DNA of 64,000 nt from Gammaproteobacteria bacterium (GCA_947452065.1 CANGBB010000003.1:1-64000), one strand, 5' to 3'. Positions 17,910 through 26,397 are shown, counted from the first letter of the stretch. Made by a program: numbers and translations. Notes: generated by a model from the sequence alone, not told the origin.

Positions 17910-18701
17910 ATGACTAGACTTGGGTCCACGCGGCATTTACTGGTGACAGGCCTGGCTCTGTTACCGCTGTGCTGCGTTGCTGCTGAGCCGGCGTTGCTGG
18001 CTGAAGCCGCGGAGAGGTTCGCTGAGCAAACCCTTGCCCTGCCCACCGGCAGTGCGCATGCGCAGTCGATTGATCGGCAGCTGCCGATGGGCCGATGTGA
18101 TTCGGGCTGGAATTGGTCTTTCCCCTATGAGGCGCGCACCACCGTGCAGGTTTCCTGCACGGCCTCGCCATCGGCTCGCAGGTTTGTATCGATGAGGTAC
18201 GACTCTGCGACCAACTGGAAATCCAACGCCGCGGTCGCCAGCGATGACTCCCGACGCCGCAGCTATGTCGCGGCCACCCGCGACATGCCCCTTGGGCACG
18301 TGCTGACGGCCGATGATCTGGAAGTCACCTCGGACTTGTCCAAGGGGCGATCCTTTACCAGTACTTTGTCGGATCCCGCCAGTCTGATTGGGCTCGCGTT
18401 GACGCGTTCAATCCGTAGTGGCGAGGCGTTGGGACGGGCCGATGCCCGACCCAGCATCGTCGTGAAGCGCAACTCTTCATTGACTGGTTCGTATTCTTTT
18501 CCGGGCGGCCAGGTTTACGCCAAGCTCATTGCTATGGAAAATGGCAAGGCTGGCGACTGGATAGACCTCGAAAATCCACAGAGTGGTCGCAAATTGAGGG
18601 GTCGGGTGATGCCGGACGGCACGGTTGAAATCGGCCGCGACGTGACTTCATCAGCCCTGAGCAGGGTCGGGACTGAAAATTCGGCTCTTCCGGTCGACTA
18701 G
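17910..18701 (+). CDS. flgA: P-ring assembly chaperone FlgA
   Basis: FlgA is a periplasmic chaperone for P-ring (FlgI) assembly. The 263-residue precursor has a Sec signal peptide (HLLVTGLALLPLCCVAAEP, cleavage near residue 25). The C-terminal half carries the SAF/FlgA domain: AATRDMPLGHVLTADDLEVTSDL, then LTRSIRSGEALGRADARPSIVVKRNSSLTGSY and GDWIDLENPQSGRKLRGRVMPDGTVEI. Placement beside flgM and flgN and opposite the flgB operon matches the usual layout in polar-flagellate gammaproteobacteria. Confidence 0.94.
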   Translation: MTRLGSTRHLLVTGLALLPLCCVAAEPALLAEAAERFAEQTLALPTGSAHAQSIDRQLPMGRCDSGWNWSFPYEARTTVQVSCTASPSARRFVSMRYDSATNWKSNAAVASDDSRRRSYVAATRDMPLGHVLTADDLEVTSDLSKGRSFTSTLSDPASLIGLALTRSIRSGEALGRADARPSIVVKRNSSLTGSYSFPGGQVYAKLIAMENGKAGDWIDLENPQSGRKLRGRVMPDGTVEIGRDVTSSALSRVGTENSALPVD

Positions 18702-18729
18702 CATGACGAACCAATAAAGGTATGCACTC

Positions 18730-19089
18730 ATGACCGTCGACAAAGTGAGCTCCGTGGGAATGAAATTGGGGCATGAAGCGACCTCGGCAACGAAGGCCAA
18801 GGATGCTCAAAGCATTGATTTCATTAGCCAAAATAAGGTTGTTGCGCTGCAACAGCAGAGCGCCCCGGCGGCCGCCCCGAGCCTGTCCGCTGCGACGGTC
18901 TCGGTTTCGATGGCCGCCAAGGAGCTGTTCAACGCCGTGCACACAGCGTCGGACGAAGACGAATTCGACCGCGACAAGGTAGAGCAGATCCGGCAGGAAA
19001 TCGCCTCCGGACGCTTTCCGATCAACGAAGACCGGCTTGCCAGGAAGTTCAGCGAACTTGAACAGCAGCTGGGTGACCTCGGAGGCTAA
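18730..19089 (+). CDS. flgM: Anti-sigma-28 factor FlgM
   Basis: FlgM binds sigma-28 (FliA) until the hook is complete, then is exported, which releases late-gene transcription. The 119-residue protein has the low-complexity, disordered N-terminal half usual for the family. The sigma-binding C-terminal helices are recognisable (MAAKELFNAVHTASDEDEFDRDKVEQIRQEIASGRFPINEDRLARKFSELEQQL, about residues 60-115). AAGG lies 9 nt before the ATG. It is followed 2 bases later by flgN. Confidence 0.93.
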   Translation: MTVDKVSSVGMKLGHEATSATKAKDAQSIDFISQNKVVALQQQSAPAAAPSLSAATVSVSMAAKELFNAVHTASDEDEFDRDKVEQIRQEIASGRFPINEDRLARKFSELEQQLGDLGG

Positions 19090-19091
19090 AC

Positions 19092-19523
19092 GTGCCCTCT
19101 TCCGCCCAGAGCCCATCGGCACTTCATGACCTGGAAGGTCTGTGCGTGACCCTCTGTTCGATTCTGGAGCGCGAGCATTCAGTGCTGCGCAAATCGAATG
19201 GACTCATTGGGCAGGGCGTTGCTGAACTCGAAGCGCTGCAGATCGAGAAGGATGCGGAGATCGGACGGCTGGAGCTGATGAGCCGCACCGAGGATGCCGT
19301 GCTCGCCGCACGCGAACAGCCTGAATTCGCGCAGCACATCCGCGAGCAACTGACTCGCTGCAAGCAACTACAGTCGCGCAATCATCAGGTCTTCAGTCGA
19401 ATCGTGTCAGCACAGCGCCGCATCATCTCGGTGCTGCGTGAAGCCGACGATGACATCAGCCTCTACGATCGCGGTGGCCGTACTCGCGACTACGGCGTGA
19501 TCCGCGACGCCGGCACGGCCTGA
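19092..19523 (+). CDS. flgN: FlgK/FlgL export chaperone FlgN
   Basis: FlgN is the cytoplasmic chaperone that delivers FlgK and FlgL to the export gate. The 143-residue protein is almost entirely helical: LHDLEGLCVTLCSILEREHSVLRKSNGLIGQGVAELEALQIEKDAEIGRLELMSR, then a second long helix through RIVSAQRRIISVLREADDD. The GTG start at 19092 has GGAGG 6 nt upstream, formed by the last codons of flgM, so the two genes are translationally linked. Confidence 0.88.
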   Translation: MPSSAQSPSALHDLEGLCVTLCSILEREHSVLRKSNGLIGQGVAELEALQIEKDAEIGRLELMSRTEDAVLAAREQPEFAQHIREQLTRCKQLQSRNHQVFSRIVSAQRRIISVLREADDDISLYDRGGRTRDYGVIRDAGTA

Positions 19524-19548
19524 TCGAATCCCGCGCGACTCGCGCTCG

Positions 19549-19848
19549 CTACTCTTGTTTGCGGGATGAGGGCGCAGGCTCCCTCCCCTCCATCCAGTAC
19601 ACCCACGACAACACCACCGCCACGGCGCGATACAACTCTTCCGGAATCGCCGTACCCACCGGCAGATCGGCAAGTCGCGCTGCCAATAACGGATCGCGCA
19701 TCACCGGAACCTGTTGACGGTTTGCCTCAGCGACTATTTCTTGAGCCAGTAGCTCACGTCCACTGGCAACGATCAAAGGAACGGGATTGCTCCCGTACTC
19801 AAGCGCGACCGCGCTCTCGGGTTCCCCTGACCGACTGTTCTGGCTCAT
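19549..19848 (-). CDS. FlhB C-terminal-domain homologue (FlhX type)
   Basis: A 99-residue stand-alone version of the cytoplasmic domain of FlhB/EscU, the export specificity switch. It aligns from just after the FlhB autocleavage site: AVALEYGSNPVPLIVASGRELLAQEIVAEANRQQVPVMRDPLLAARL, then PVGTAIPEELYRAVAVVLSWVYWMEG. The NPTH cleavage motif and the membrane part are absent. The ATG at 19848 overlaps the stop of the FliK-like gene as ATGA, so it is translationally coupled. Comparable pairs occur in Bacillus (YlqG-YlqH), and a FlhX paralogue exists in Helicobacter. Its exact role is not settled. Confidence 0.85.
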   Translation of the reverse strand: MSQNSRSGEPESAVALEYGSNPVPLIVASGRELLAQEIVAEANRQQVPVMRDPLLAARLADLPVGTAIPEELYRAVAVVLSWVYWMEGREPAPSSRKQE

Positions 19849-21053
19849 ATGCGCAGCGACTGTAGCTGACCAGGAGAATTGGGTGGCGGCGAATCCAGCT
19901 GCGGCGCCATGACAGACCATCGCGACAGAGATAGCTTAGCCTCTTGCAGACGCCGCGCCAGTTCAGTGCGTGACTCTTCCCAGCGGCCATGCTGGTCTGC
20001 CGTGTCGGTGAGAATGGTCACACCAACACCTGCAGCGCCAATTTGCTCGATACGAATGTCAATGTGCCCAAACGGCAAGGAAACCCCGACAAGCCGCGTA
20101 CGCCAGGGTTGAGCGTTACGATCACGACGTCCGTCTCCGCCTGAATAATCCATGCCATCGCTTTCCGGATCGCGTTGCAAAGTGATCCACCACCCGCCAA
20201 CACCATCCGGCCCGGGCATCAGGAACGAGAAGCAAACTCCACCGGAGCGATGCGCCGCGGTGGCAGCACTCTGTAGACCAACCAAATCATCAAGTGCCGC
20301 CCAAGCATCACTCACAAGACCACCGTCTTTTCCTGACTCGATGATTTCAAGGAGGCGGCGCTTCATGTCGCCAGTCGAAACCGGTCTCTTGTCACGCAGT
20401 TGCGCCTCAAAGAACAATCCGCTCTGCGAAAGTGCCGAAGTCAGTGCGCCCATCCAGCCTGCCAGACTGCCGCTCACTGGCGTCGCGACAGCGGCAGTAT
20501 TCAACACCGCAGCCGTAGACGCCGTATCAGTTCCCATATCGGCACCGAACAACCAGTCGGCTAAGGAATCAGGTGCTTGCAGCCGAGCCGAGAGACTTCT
20601 CACCGCACTGCCCGCCAATCGTACCGGCGGCGCTCGCGGCGGCAGCACTGGCAGTGAGGCGGCGGTAATTGTGACGCCTTCCGGGCTCAATCCATCGGGT
20701 GCGATGCGCCCTAGCGGTGGCGGCGCACCGCCCACCCGCGCAACCGTCTTGCCAGCCAATGGCAGGAGTGGCACCAGCGACAAGGCGCCACTCATGTCAC
20801 GCGCCACGAGCAGCGACAGACGCGAATATTCAGAAACACCGGGAATCGGTCGACTAGTAAAGAAGTGATCGCCGACCTTGAACAACAGTTCGTCGTTCTG
20901 ATACCGGACAGTGGCTGTCAGAAGTGTTCCCACCTGCCAGCGGGCTGCATCCCCAACTGACGCGGGGATCGAGATTGCCCGATCCATCGCTGGAACCAAT
21001 TCGGGGTCCGGCGGTTGAGGCAACTGTGGTGGTAAACCGACCGGGCTGAGCAT
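19845..21053 (-). CDS. FliK-like hook-length control family protein
   Basis: A 402-residue protein. The N-terminal and middle parts are Pro/Ala-rich and poorly conserved. The last about 70 residues resemble the FliK C-terminal (Flg_hook) domain that contacts FlhB: VSLPFGHIDIRIEQIGAAGVGVTILTD, then helix EESRTELARRLQEAKLSLSRWSV. Coupling to a FlhB-C-like protein supports a substrate-switching role. It may be a second, divergent FliK, since the main fliK normally sits with fliE-fliJ genes not in this window. A sigma-28-type promoter ends only about 10 bases before the ATG, and no ribosome-binding site is visible. Confidence 0.72.
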   Translation of the reverse strand: MLSPVGLPPQLPQPPDPELVPAMDRAISIPASVGDAARWQVGTLLTATVRYQNDELLFKVGDHFFTSRPIPGVSEYSRLSLLVARDMSGALSLVPLLPLAGKTVARVGGAPPPLGRIAPDGLSPEGVTITAASLPVLPPRAPPVRLAGSAVRSLSARLQAPDSLADWLFGADMGTDTASTAAVLNTAAVATPVSGSLAGWMGALTSALSQSGLFFEAQLRDKRPVSTGDMKRRLLEIIESGKDGGLVSDAWAALDDLVGLQSAATAAHRSGGVCFSFLMPGPDGVGGWWITLQRDPESDGMDYSGGDGRRDRNAQPWRTRLVGVSLPFGHIDIRIEQIGAAGVGVTILTDTADQHGRWEESRTELARRLQEAKLSLSRWSVMAPQLDSPPPNSPGQLQSLRI

Positions 21054-21062
21054 GGTGTGTCG

Positions 21063-21089
21063 TAGTCGGCGCTGACTAATCTGACTTTA
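21063..21089 (-). promoter_or_regulatory. Sigma-28 promoter for FliK-like/FlhX pair
   Basis: The minus strand reads TAAAGTCA, then 11 bases, then GCCGACTA. This matches TAAAGTTT-N11-GCCGATAA at 12 of 16 positions with exact spacing. The predicted start is about 21056-21057, so the mRNA would begin only 3-5 bases before the ATG at 21053. This implies a nearly leaderless message. Confidence 0.7.
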
Positions 21090-21161
21090 GGAAACCGGTA
21101 TCTATAATAGTATGAGATCGCGAACAAGTTGATTGATGTCGCATCAGGGTTACATAAGACA

Positions 21162-21599
21162 ATGAAGAAAACACTTTTCTTATTCAGCGCGGCACTGTCT
21201 CTTGTGTTGCTCGACACACAGTTGGCTTTGGGTGCCAGCACAGCTTCCAAACCTGGCGCACCGATCCCAGAGCCGGATCCGCGCGCTCGGGCCATCCCGG
21301 AACTCCTCTGCACAGGTGAGCAGACCGTGACTGTGGCTCATGATCCCTTGGTCTCAACTAGCGCCAAAACACCTTTACGCCTACGCGTGCGAGGCAATCT
21401 GTTCTACATCGGCGAGTCGGCAAACAGCGAAAAATTCTCCGGCATCATCAATCGCACCGACACCCGACGCTGGGTTGCCGACAACGGAACGCTCGTTCTG
21501 GACGCAGACCTGAAATCCGGCGCTTGGGTCAGAATTCAATTGGCATCAACTCGAGTCACAGCAGTTCGCTGTGTTCCCTTCGAGTCTTCCAATAGATGA
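21162..21599 (+). CDS. Secreted protein of unknown function
   Basis: A 145-residue protein with a clear Sec signal peptide (MKKTLFLFSAALSLVLLDTQLALGAS, cleavage near residue 26). The mature part has two Cys residues, in ELLCTGEQTV and AVRCVPF, probably paired, and beta-strand-like segments (LRLRVRGNLFYIGES; LVLDADLKSGAWVRIQLAS). I do not recognise a family. The ATG at 21162 is chosen over an upstream TTG because the signal peptide begins there. The stop overlaps the start of the following lipoprotein gene (ATGA), so the two are probably made together and may act together in the envelope. Confidence 0.7.
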   Translation: MKKTLFLFSAALSLVLLDTQLALGASTASKPGAPIPEPDPRARAIPELLCTGEQTVTVAHDPLVSTSAKTPLRLRVRGNLFYIGESANSEKFSGIINRTDTRRWVADNGTLVLDADLKSGAWVRIQLASTRVTAVRCVPFESSNR

Positions 21600-23611
21600 C
21601 GCGGCTACAGCCCCGGCTTTGTGCGATAGCGCTGGCGCTAGGGGCTACTCTGTCCGGCTGCGGTTCTGGCGGTTCTGGAAGTTCGGGCAGTTCGACTTCG
21701 TCCAGCTCAGCCCCAGCAGCGACGAGCGGTGCATTCGCTGATTTCCCGATCTCAGGCCTTTCTTATTCGACGCCGAGTCTTTCAGGCATTACCAGTGTCT
21801 CGGGTGGTTTTTCTTATCGATGTGCGAATAGCTGTGAACCGGTGACCTTCAGACTTGGAGGCATCTATCTCGGCACCCTGATTGGAACCCAATCGATCTC
21901 GCTCAAAGATTTTTCAGGCGGAATGACTGACGGGATCATCTCTGACGCCACTGTACGCAAAGCGCAGCTTGTCATCTCATTGGACGCAGACGCTGATCCA
22001 ACCAATGGCATCGAACTGCCGACAGCGCTCACCACCTCGCTTGCCACACGCACTCTCGATTTTACCTCTCCCTCTTTTGACGCTGATCTGACCTCTGTAG
22101 CGGATTATCTGCGTGCGGACAGCCGACTAACAGCAGCCTATCGGGCCTCTATACAAACCATCACATCGGCCGTTGCACGAGCACTGGTTGAGCAGGCCGA
22201 GGGTTTGGCGCACGGGGTACTTGTAGAATCCCCCGCCTTGAAATCTATTCCGGTCAGCGAGCTCAGGAAGTATGTACTGCGTGTTCCCGATACTTTTCTG
22301 ATGCCCTATTCCGGATCCTCTGCACTGCTCAGGTCAACTTTTACAGGTGGTATGCGGCCAGCACTCGGAGCTGGCCTCATGGCGGTCAGCGGTAGCGGCT
22401 CATCCAGCGGCATTCTGTTGAGAACAGTCACCTCGCGGGGTATCTCGGTACCTGCTCCGCGATATAACGACGGCAGCGCTGTTCGATCTGCGGATGTCCT
22501 GATCAGTCATCCGACCAACGGTCAGCCATCCATCGGAACACTCGCGCTATCGCCCACTAGCGCCGAACTGAACTCCCTGATTGGATTACGGGCGGCGGAT
22601 GGAACACTATTTTCGGGTCGCCCTACTCCGATCGGAGCCTCAGGCAGCGACAGCACGCGCAATCTGGATGAGACGCTGACTCCACAGAATCCCGAATTCG
22701 ACCAACTGGGCCTTGACCCTGCTGGCATCGCTGAGGGCGAAAGCGGCAGCTTGTGGCTTTGCGATCGACGCGGACCTTTCCTGGTACAAGTTGACTCGCA
22801 GGGTCGCACGCTGCAAAAAATCGGCCCTAGCGGCACCGCTGGCTCACTACCGGATGTTTCCCGCAAGTTGCCCAGTCTGTTGGAATACCGTCAGGCGGGA
22901 CAGGGTTGCGGCGGCGTAGCCGTGCGCAGCTCCAGTGGCGAGATCCTTTTCGCTCTTGGCGCACCACTCGATATTGCAGGTCGCACAGCGACGTCAGCAC
23001 GATTAATCCGGATCGTTGGCTTTAATCCAAAGACCTCCGTCACACGGCAAATCGGAATACCCATTGCCGCCAACGAGTTTGGCTTGCGAGTTTTAGACCT
23101 GGAATCATTTGGCGAACAGAAAGTTCTCGCGCTCGTCAGATACCGGGACGGCAGCGAGACCGGCCCCTATCGCTGGGAAGTTCGATTCATCGATCTCAGC
23201 GCAGCCAGCGATATCACGAATCGGAGCCTGACCAACGGGCCCAACTATGGGCTGGCACTTGAATACGGCTCAGCAGCAGAGATCGGCGCAAGCAATGTCA
23301 CGCTGGCCAGCACTTCAACCGTGCTGGAGCTCGGTGCGCTAGGCTGGATTTCAGAGGGAGCTGAAGGGCTGGCGCATGTGGATGCGCAGACACTGGTGGT
23401 CATTGGACAGGTTAACGGCGGCATCACCAGCCGAGTCGTTGGCGGCAATCCAACTCTTAAAGTTTCAGACTATCAGGTCGATCGTTATGGCCTGATTTCG
23501 CCTCGCGCATCAACGTCCAGTGCAGCGCCGGTGTTTCAGCTGGCACCAGCAACACCTGAAGCGCGGCAGATCGTGGTGTGGTCGATGACTCTACGCACAC
23601 CGCTGAATTAG
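21596..23611 (+). CDS. Lipoprotein with phytase-like esterase domain
   Basis: A 671-residue lipoprotein: lipobox LSGC with Cys at residue 22, then a Gly/Ser-rich linker (CGSGGSGSSGSSTSSSS). The N-terminal part, about residues 50-200, is a beta-rich region with two Cys (YRCANSCEPV). The C-terminal about 350 residues look like the esterase-like activity of phytase family. They show repeated propeller-style strands such as LDPAGIAEGESGSLWLCDRRGPFLVQVDSQGRTLQKIG and GWISEGAEGLAHVDAQTLVVIGQVNGG. It probably sits on the inner or outer face of the outer membrane. Substrate is unknown. It is coupled to the upstream secreted protein by ATGA. Confidence 0.68.
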   Translation: MTRLQPRLCAIALALGATLSGCGSGGSGSSGSSTSSSSAPAATSGAFADFPISGLSYSTPSLSGITSVSGGFSYRCANSCEPVTFRLGGIYLGTLIGTQSISLKDFSGGMTDGIISDATVRKAQLVISLDADADPTNGIELPTALTTSLATRTLDFTSPSFDADLTSVADYLRADSRLTAAYRASIQTITSAVARALVEQAEGLAHGVLVESPALKSIPVSELRKYVLRVPDTFLMPYSGSSALLRSTFTGGMRPALGAGLMAVSGSGSSSGILLRTVTSRGISVPAPRYNDGSAVRSADVLISHPTNGQPSIGTLALSPTSAELNSLIGLRAADGTLFSGRPTPIGASGSDSTRNLDETLTPQNPEFDQLGLDPAGIAEGESGSLWLCDRRGPFLVQVDSQGRTLQKIGPSGTAGSLPDVSRKLPSLLEYRQAGQGCGGVAVRSSSGEILFALGAPLDIAGRTATSARLIRIVGFNPKTSVTRQIGIPIAANEFGLRVLDLESFGEQKVLALVRYRDGSETGPYRWEVRFIDLSAASDITNRSLTNGPNYGLALEYGSAAEIGASNVTLASTSTVLELGALGWISEGAEGLAHVDAQTLVVIGQVNGGITSRVVGGNPTLKVSDYQVDRYGLISPRASTSSAAPVFQLAPATPEARQIVVWSMTLRTPLN

Positions 23612-23622
23612 CCCGCAGGCTT

Positions 23623-24318
23623 TTATTTTGTCGGAGCCACCAGCAGGCAGGGCTCTTTCCGCTTCGTAAGCTTTGAGCACAACAGGTCGGCGTCTTCGCG
23701 CGTCGGAAGTTCCACGCGCAAGCGGAATAGTTTGGGTTCCGCTCCTTCAGACTCGGAGATCAGATGCTGGAGCGGCTTGAGCTCCGGAAACAGGTGCTCG
23801 AGGCGACTCCATTCTTTTCGTGCCAGAGCCGCTGAAGAAAAAGCTCCAAACTGGACGATCGGAGGATCCAAGCCTTCACTCGCAGATTGGGTTGTGGACA
23901 ATGGCTCGCTGGCGTCGGTCCGGCCTTCGCTCTCGCCATCGGGTGCCGATCCCGCTGCTCCAGCCTGATCCCGGCGCTGCGCAGCAAGAGCGCTCCAAAT
24001 ACCGTTGGGATGCGCTACGAGATACCCCGCATACGCGGCGCTGGAATTCTCCGAGCGGGCGCTGGCCCAGTCGCGCTCGTCGATGAGCGCGCCGCGTCGG
24101 ATGAGCGCATCGCTTTTGTGCGGACTGAGGGGATTGGCATTGGCGAAGCGCTCGTAAGCTTCTGCGGTATCGAGCTTGACTGTCTGCTGCCAATCACGTT
24201 CTGAAGGCGCACAACCCGCGAGCAGCAGAATCACGCCCCAACAGAGCGCGGCGCGCCACGGAGTCGGACCCAATTTTCCGGCTTTAGAGTCCAGCACTGT
24301 TCGTATTGCAGCCCACAA
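23623..24318 (-). CDS. SPOR-domain lipoprotein
   Basis: A 231-residue lipoprotein: lipobox LLAGC with Cys at about residue 36. A TPR-like middle follows (DTAEAYERFANANPLSPHKSDALIRRGAL; SSAAYAGYLVAHPNG). The C-terminal SPOR-type domain spans about residues 150-228 (PPIVQFGAFSSAALARKEWSRLEHLFPELKPL, then FRLRVELPTREDADLLCSKLTKRKEPCLLV). SPOR domains bind denuded glycan strands in peptidoglycan. The start is uncertain: TTG at 24318 or GTG at 24297, neither with a good ribosome-binding site. It is divergent from the stator genes and ends 11 bases from the phytase-like gene, facing it. Confidence 0.75.
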   Translation of the reverse strand: MWAAIRTVLDSKAGKLGPTPWRAALCWGVILLLAGCAPSERDWQQTVKLDTAEAYERFANANPLSPHKSDALIRRGALIDERDWASARSENSSAAYAGYLVAHPNGIWSALAAQRRDQAGAAGSAPDGESEGRTDASEPLSTTQSASEGLDPPIVQFGAFSSAALARKEWSRLEHLFPELKPLQHLISESEGAEPKLFRLRVELPTREDADLLCSKLTKRKEPCLLVAPTK

Positions 24319-24371
24319 AAAAGTCGAAAATCAGTATAACAAACGGCCCTCTGGTGTCGACTCAGTGGGCA

Positions 24372-25148
24372 ATGAGAACCGATATACCCACTCTGCTCGG
24401 CCTTGGCGGCACCGCTGCCATCGTAGGCATCGCCCTAGCTCTTGGCGGGAATCAATCTCGATTCGTCGATCCTTCCTCCATTGCGCTGGTGGTCGGCGGC
24501 ACCCTGGCAGTCATATTGGCTCGACGGTCATTGCGGGACTTCATTGGGCATCTTCGATCCCTTAAGGTGGTCATTCGCAGTCGCTCTCATGACGTGCCCG
24601 CGCTGCTGGAGCGTTTGCGTCAGTGGAGCCTGATTGCTCGCCGCGATGGGACTTTGGCTCTAGAGCAACAGATCACGCCCGGCGACGACGGCTTGGTGAA
24701 TCAGGCGTTGATGCTGTTGGTCGATGGGGCCAATGAAGAGAATATTAAAGCCAGTCTCCAAGCTCACGTCGCCTGCTTGCAGGAACGCCATCGCCGCGTC
24801 ATTGCGACCTGGGAAGACTGGTTGGTGGTTGCCCCCTCGATGGGAATGATCGGTACCTTGATTGGTCTGGTGCAAATGCTGGGCACCATGCATGACCCGG
24901 CTGGCGTCGGACAGGCAATGGCTTTGGCTTTGCTCACGACCCTGTATGGAGCGCTGCTCGCAAATATTGTGGCCGGCCCTATCGCTAGCAAGCTGCAGAT
25001 CAAGAACATCGAAGAACTTGAGTGGTGCGAAGTGCTCATCAACGGTGCGAGTCGTATTGCGCGCGGTGAAGGGCCAATCAAAATTTCCAACGCGATCGTG
25101 ACGCCCTTTCCGAAGAAGCGCGCTGAGACTCCGGGGAAAGTAGCGTAG
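24372..25148 (+). CDS. Flagellar stator subunit MotA/PomA
   Basis: The A subunit of the flagellar motor stator. The 258-residue protein has four membrane segments: GLGGTAAIVGIALALGG, SSIALVVGGTLAVILA, and after the large cytoplasmic loop VVAPSMGMIGTLIGLVQMLG and AMALALLTTLYGALLANIVAGPIA. The PSxGMIGTLIGL and TTLYG motifs line the ion channel. The start ATG at 24372 places the first membrane segment at residue 9, as in PomA. The next gene encodes the B subunit. The sequence resembles the sodium-driven PomA/MotP branch more than E. coli MotA, which is about 295 residues. Confidence 0.92.
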   Translation: MRTDIPTLLGLGGTAAIVGIALALGGNQSRFVDPSSIALVVGGTLAVILARRSLRDFIGHLRSLKVVIRSRSHDVPALLERLRQWSLIARRDGTLALEQQITPGDDGLVNQALMLLVDGANEENIKASLQAHVACLQERHRRVIATWEDWLVVAPSMGMIGTLIGLVQMLGTMHDPAGVGQAMALALLTTLYGALLANIVAGPIASKLQIKNIEELEWCEVLINGASRIARGEGPIKISNAIVTPFPKKRAETPGKVA

Positions 25149-25154
25149 GTTTGC

Positions 25155-25790
25155 ATGGACAGTCGTCATGCCAACAGCGGCTCTCGTCCGCTCTCCGTTC
25201 CTTGGGCGATTACTTTTGCGGACTTGGCACTGCTGCTGCTGTGCTTCTTCATCATGCTGACATCCTTCAGCAGCAAGTCATCACCCGCTAGCACCAGTCC
25301 CGTGAGCGTTTCACCTTCCGAATCCGTTGGATCGAATAGTCAATCCAAGGAGATCGGAGCATTGCTCCAGCAGAATTTTTCTTCCGAGATTGACAAAGGA
25401 TGGCTGTTCGTCGATGCCAGCGCAGAACTGCTCCGCATCCAGTTTGGCGCGTCCGAAGGATTTGAAAGCGGTAGCGATGCCTTGACGGCACAGACCATCG
25501 CGTTGATTGATGCGATGGGCCCGATGCTCGCTAAAGGCACAGCAACGATTTCTGTCATCGGTCATACCGATGATCTGCCCATTCATACTGAGCGATTCCG
25601 CGATAACTGGGAACTGTCTTCAGCCCGCGCCGTTTCTGTTATTCGCGAACTCATCAATCGCTATGGCGTCGAGCCGTCGCGACTGGAAGCAAAAAGCTAC
25701 GCTGACACCCACCCCGTGGTGACCAACGATTCCGAGGCCAATCGCGCCCGCAATCGGAGAATCGAGATAGAGGTCAGTTGGGCGCACTGA
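25155..25790 (+). CDS. Flagellar stator subunit MotB/PomB
   Basis: The B subunit of the stator, anchored to peptidoglycan. The 211-residue protein has one membrane helix (PWAITFADLALLLLCFFIMLTSFS, residues 16-39) with the ion-binding Asp at residue 23. The wording is close to PomB (TFADL, then CFF) and suggests a sodium-type motor, which is an inference. The OmpA-like peptidoglycan-binding domain follows (ISVIGHTDDLPIHTERFRDNWELSSARAVSVIREL, then NRARNRRIEIEV). At 211 residues it is shorter than E. coli MotB (308), mainly in the linker after the plug region. It starts 6 bases after the A-subunit stop. Confidence 0.93.
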   Translation: MDSRHANSGSRPLSVPWAITFADLALLLLCFFIMLTSFSSKSSPASTSPVSVSPSESVGSNSQSKEIGALLQQNFSSEIDKGWLFVDASAELLRIQFGASEGFESGSDALTAQTIALIDAMGPMLAKGTATISVIGHTDDLPIHTERFRDNWELSSARAVSVIRELINRYGVEPSRLEAKSYADTHPVVTNDSEANRARNRRIEIEVSWAH

Positions 25791-25823
25791 AAAGGCACGC
25801 CAGAGGCAACTCGTCTCTTCCGG

Positions 25824-26204
25824 TCAGGCTTTCCTGTCCACCAGGATGCCGGTCAGGCGATCGATGTTGCGAGTGATGTTGATCGCACTCTCTGGGGGAA
25901 TTTGACGAACTTTTGTGCCGGTTTCGCGATCGGTGACCGTAACGATCACCATGTTCGTCTGCTTATCGAGCGAAACATCCACGGCGCGACCCGCAGACTG
26001 CATTCGGCTATTGGCGGTCTCTACGGAGTCGCGCAAATCCGCACCGAGGGCTTTCATCTGCTTATCCAGCTGACGCACCTGTTCGGCAGTGGAAGACAGC
26101 CCCGCCGGAGCGACTCTCTGCGTGCGGGCCACCTCTGTCAGTCGCTGCTCCGCGGCAGCTTGCGACAAATTGACACGGGCAGTTGTTAGAGTCTCTGAAG
26201 CCAT
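25824..26204 (-). CDS. flaG: FlaG family protein
   Basis: A 126-residue FlaG-type protein. FlaG proteins influence filament length in some species, and their mechanism is unclear. The C-terminal domain is characteristic: AVDVSLDKQTNMVIVTVTDRETGTKVRQIPPESAINITRNIDRLTGILVDRKA, about residues 73-126. The N-terminal half is helical (LSSTAEQVRQLDKQMKALGADLRDSV). It is convergent with the stator genes. Usually flaG lies between a flagellin and fliD; here it is alone. Confidence 0.88.
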   Translation of the reverse strand: MASETLTTARVNLSQAAAEQRLTEVARTQRVAPAGLSSTAEQVRQLDKQMKALGADLRDSVETANSRMQSAGRAVDVSLDKQTNMVIVTVTDRETGTKVRQIPPESAINITRNIDRLTGILVDRKA

Positions 26205-26397
26205 GCCGGCCCCCTTAAATATGGCCCAAAATTGCCGCGAATCGGCTGTAGAGTCAATAGCGTTCCAGCCGGAGCCGGGCTAATAGCGGAACTGGCGGCC
26301 CGTACTGGTCAAATCAGGACCCCCATGGGATGCTTTTGCCTGGCTGACCTACCCAGCATGGCCGCTGGGCTTCAAGAAATTGCATTGGGAGGATTTC

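Noticed and set aside
18722-18733. Mini-frame ATG-CAC-TCA-TGA overlapping the flgM start
   Set aside because: The purine-rich sequence is only 1 base from this ATG but well spaced for flgM, so it is probably chance.
23606-23627. AGCC-cgca-GGCT followed by TTTTATTTT after the phytase-like gene
   Set aside because: A 4-base stem overlapping the stop codon is too weak to call a terminator despite the T-run.
26230-26270. GCCGATTC as a possible sigma-28 -10 box for flaG
   Set aside because: No TAAA-type -35 element at 11 bases spacing (GAACGCTA there). Too weak to list.
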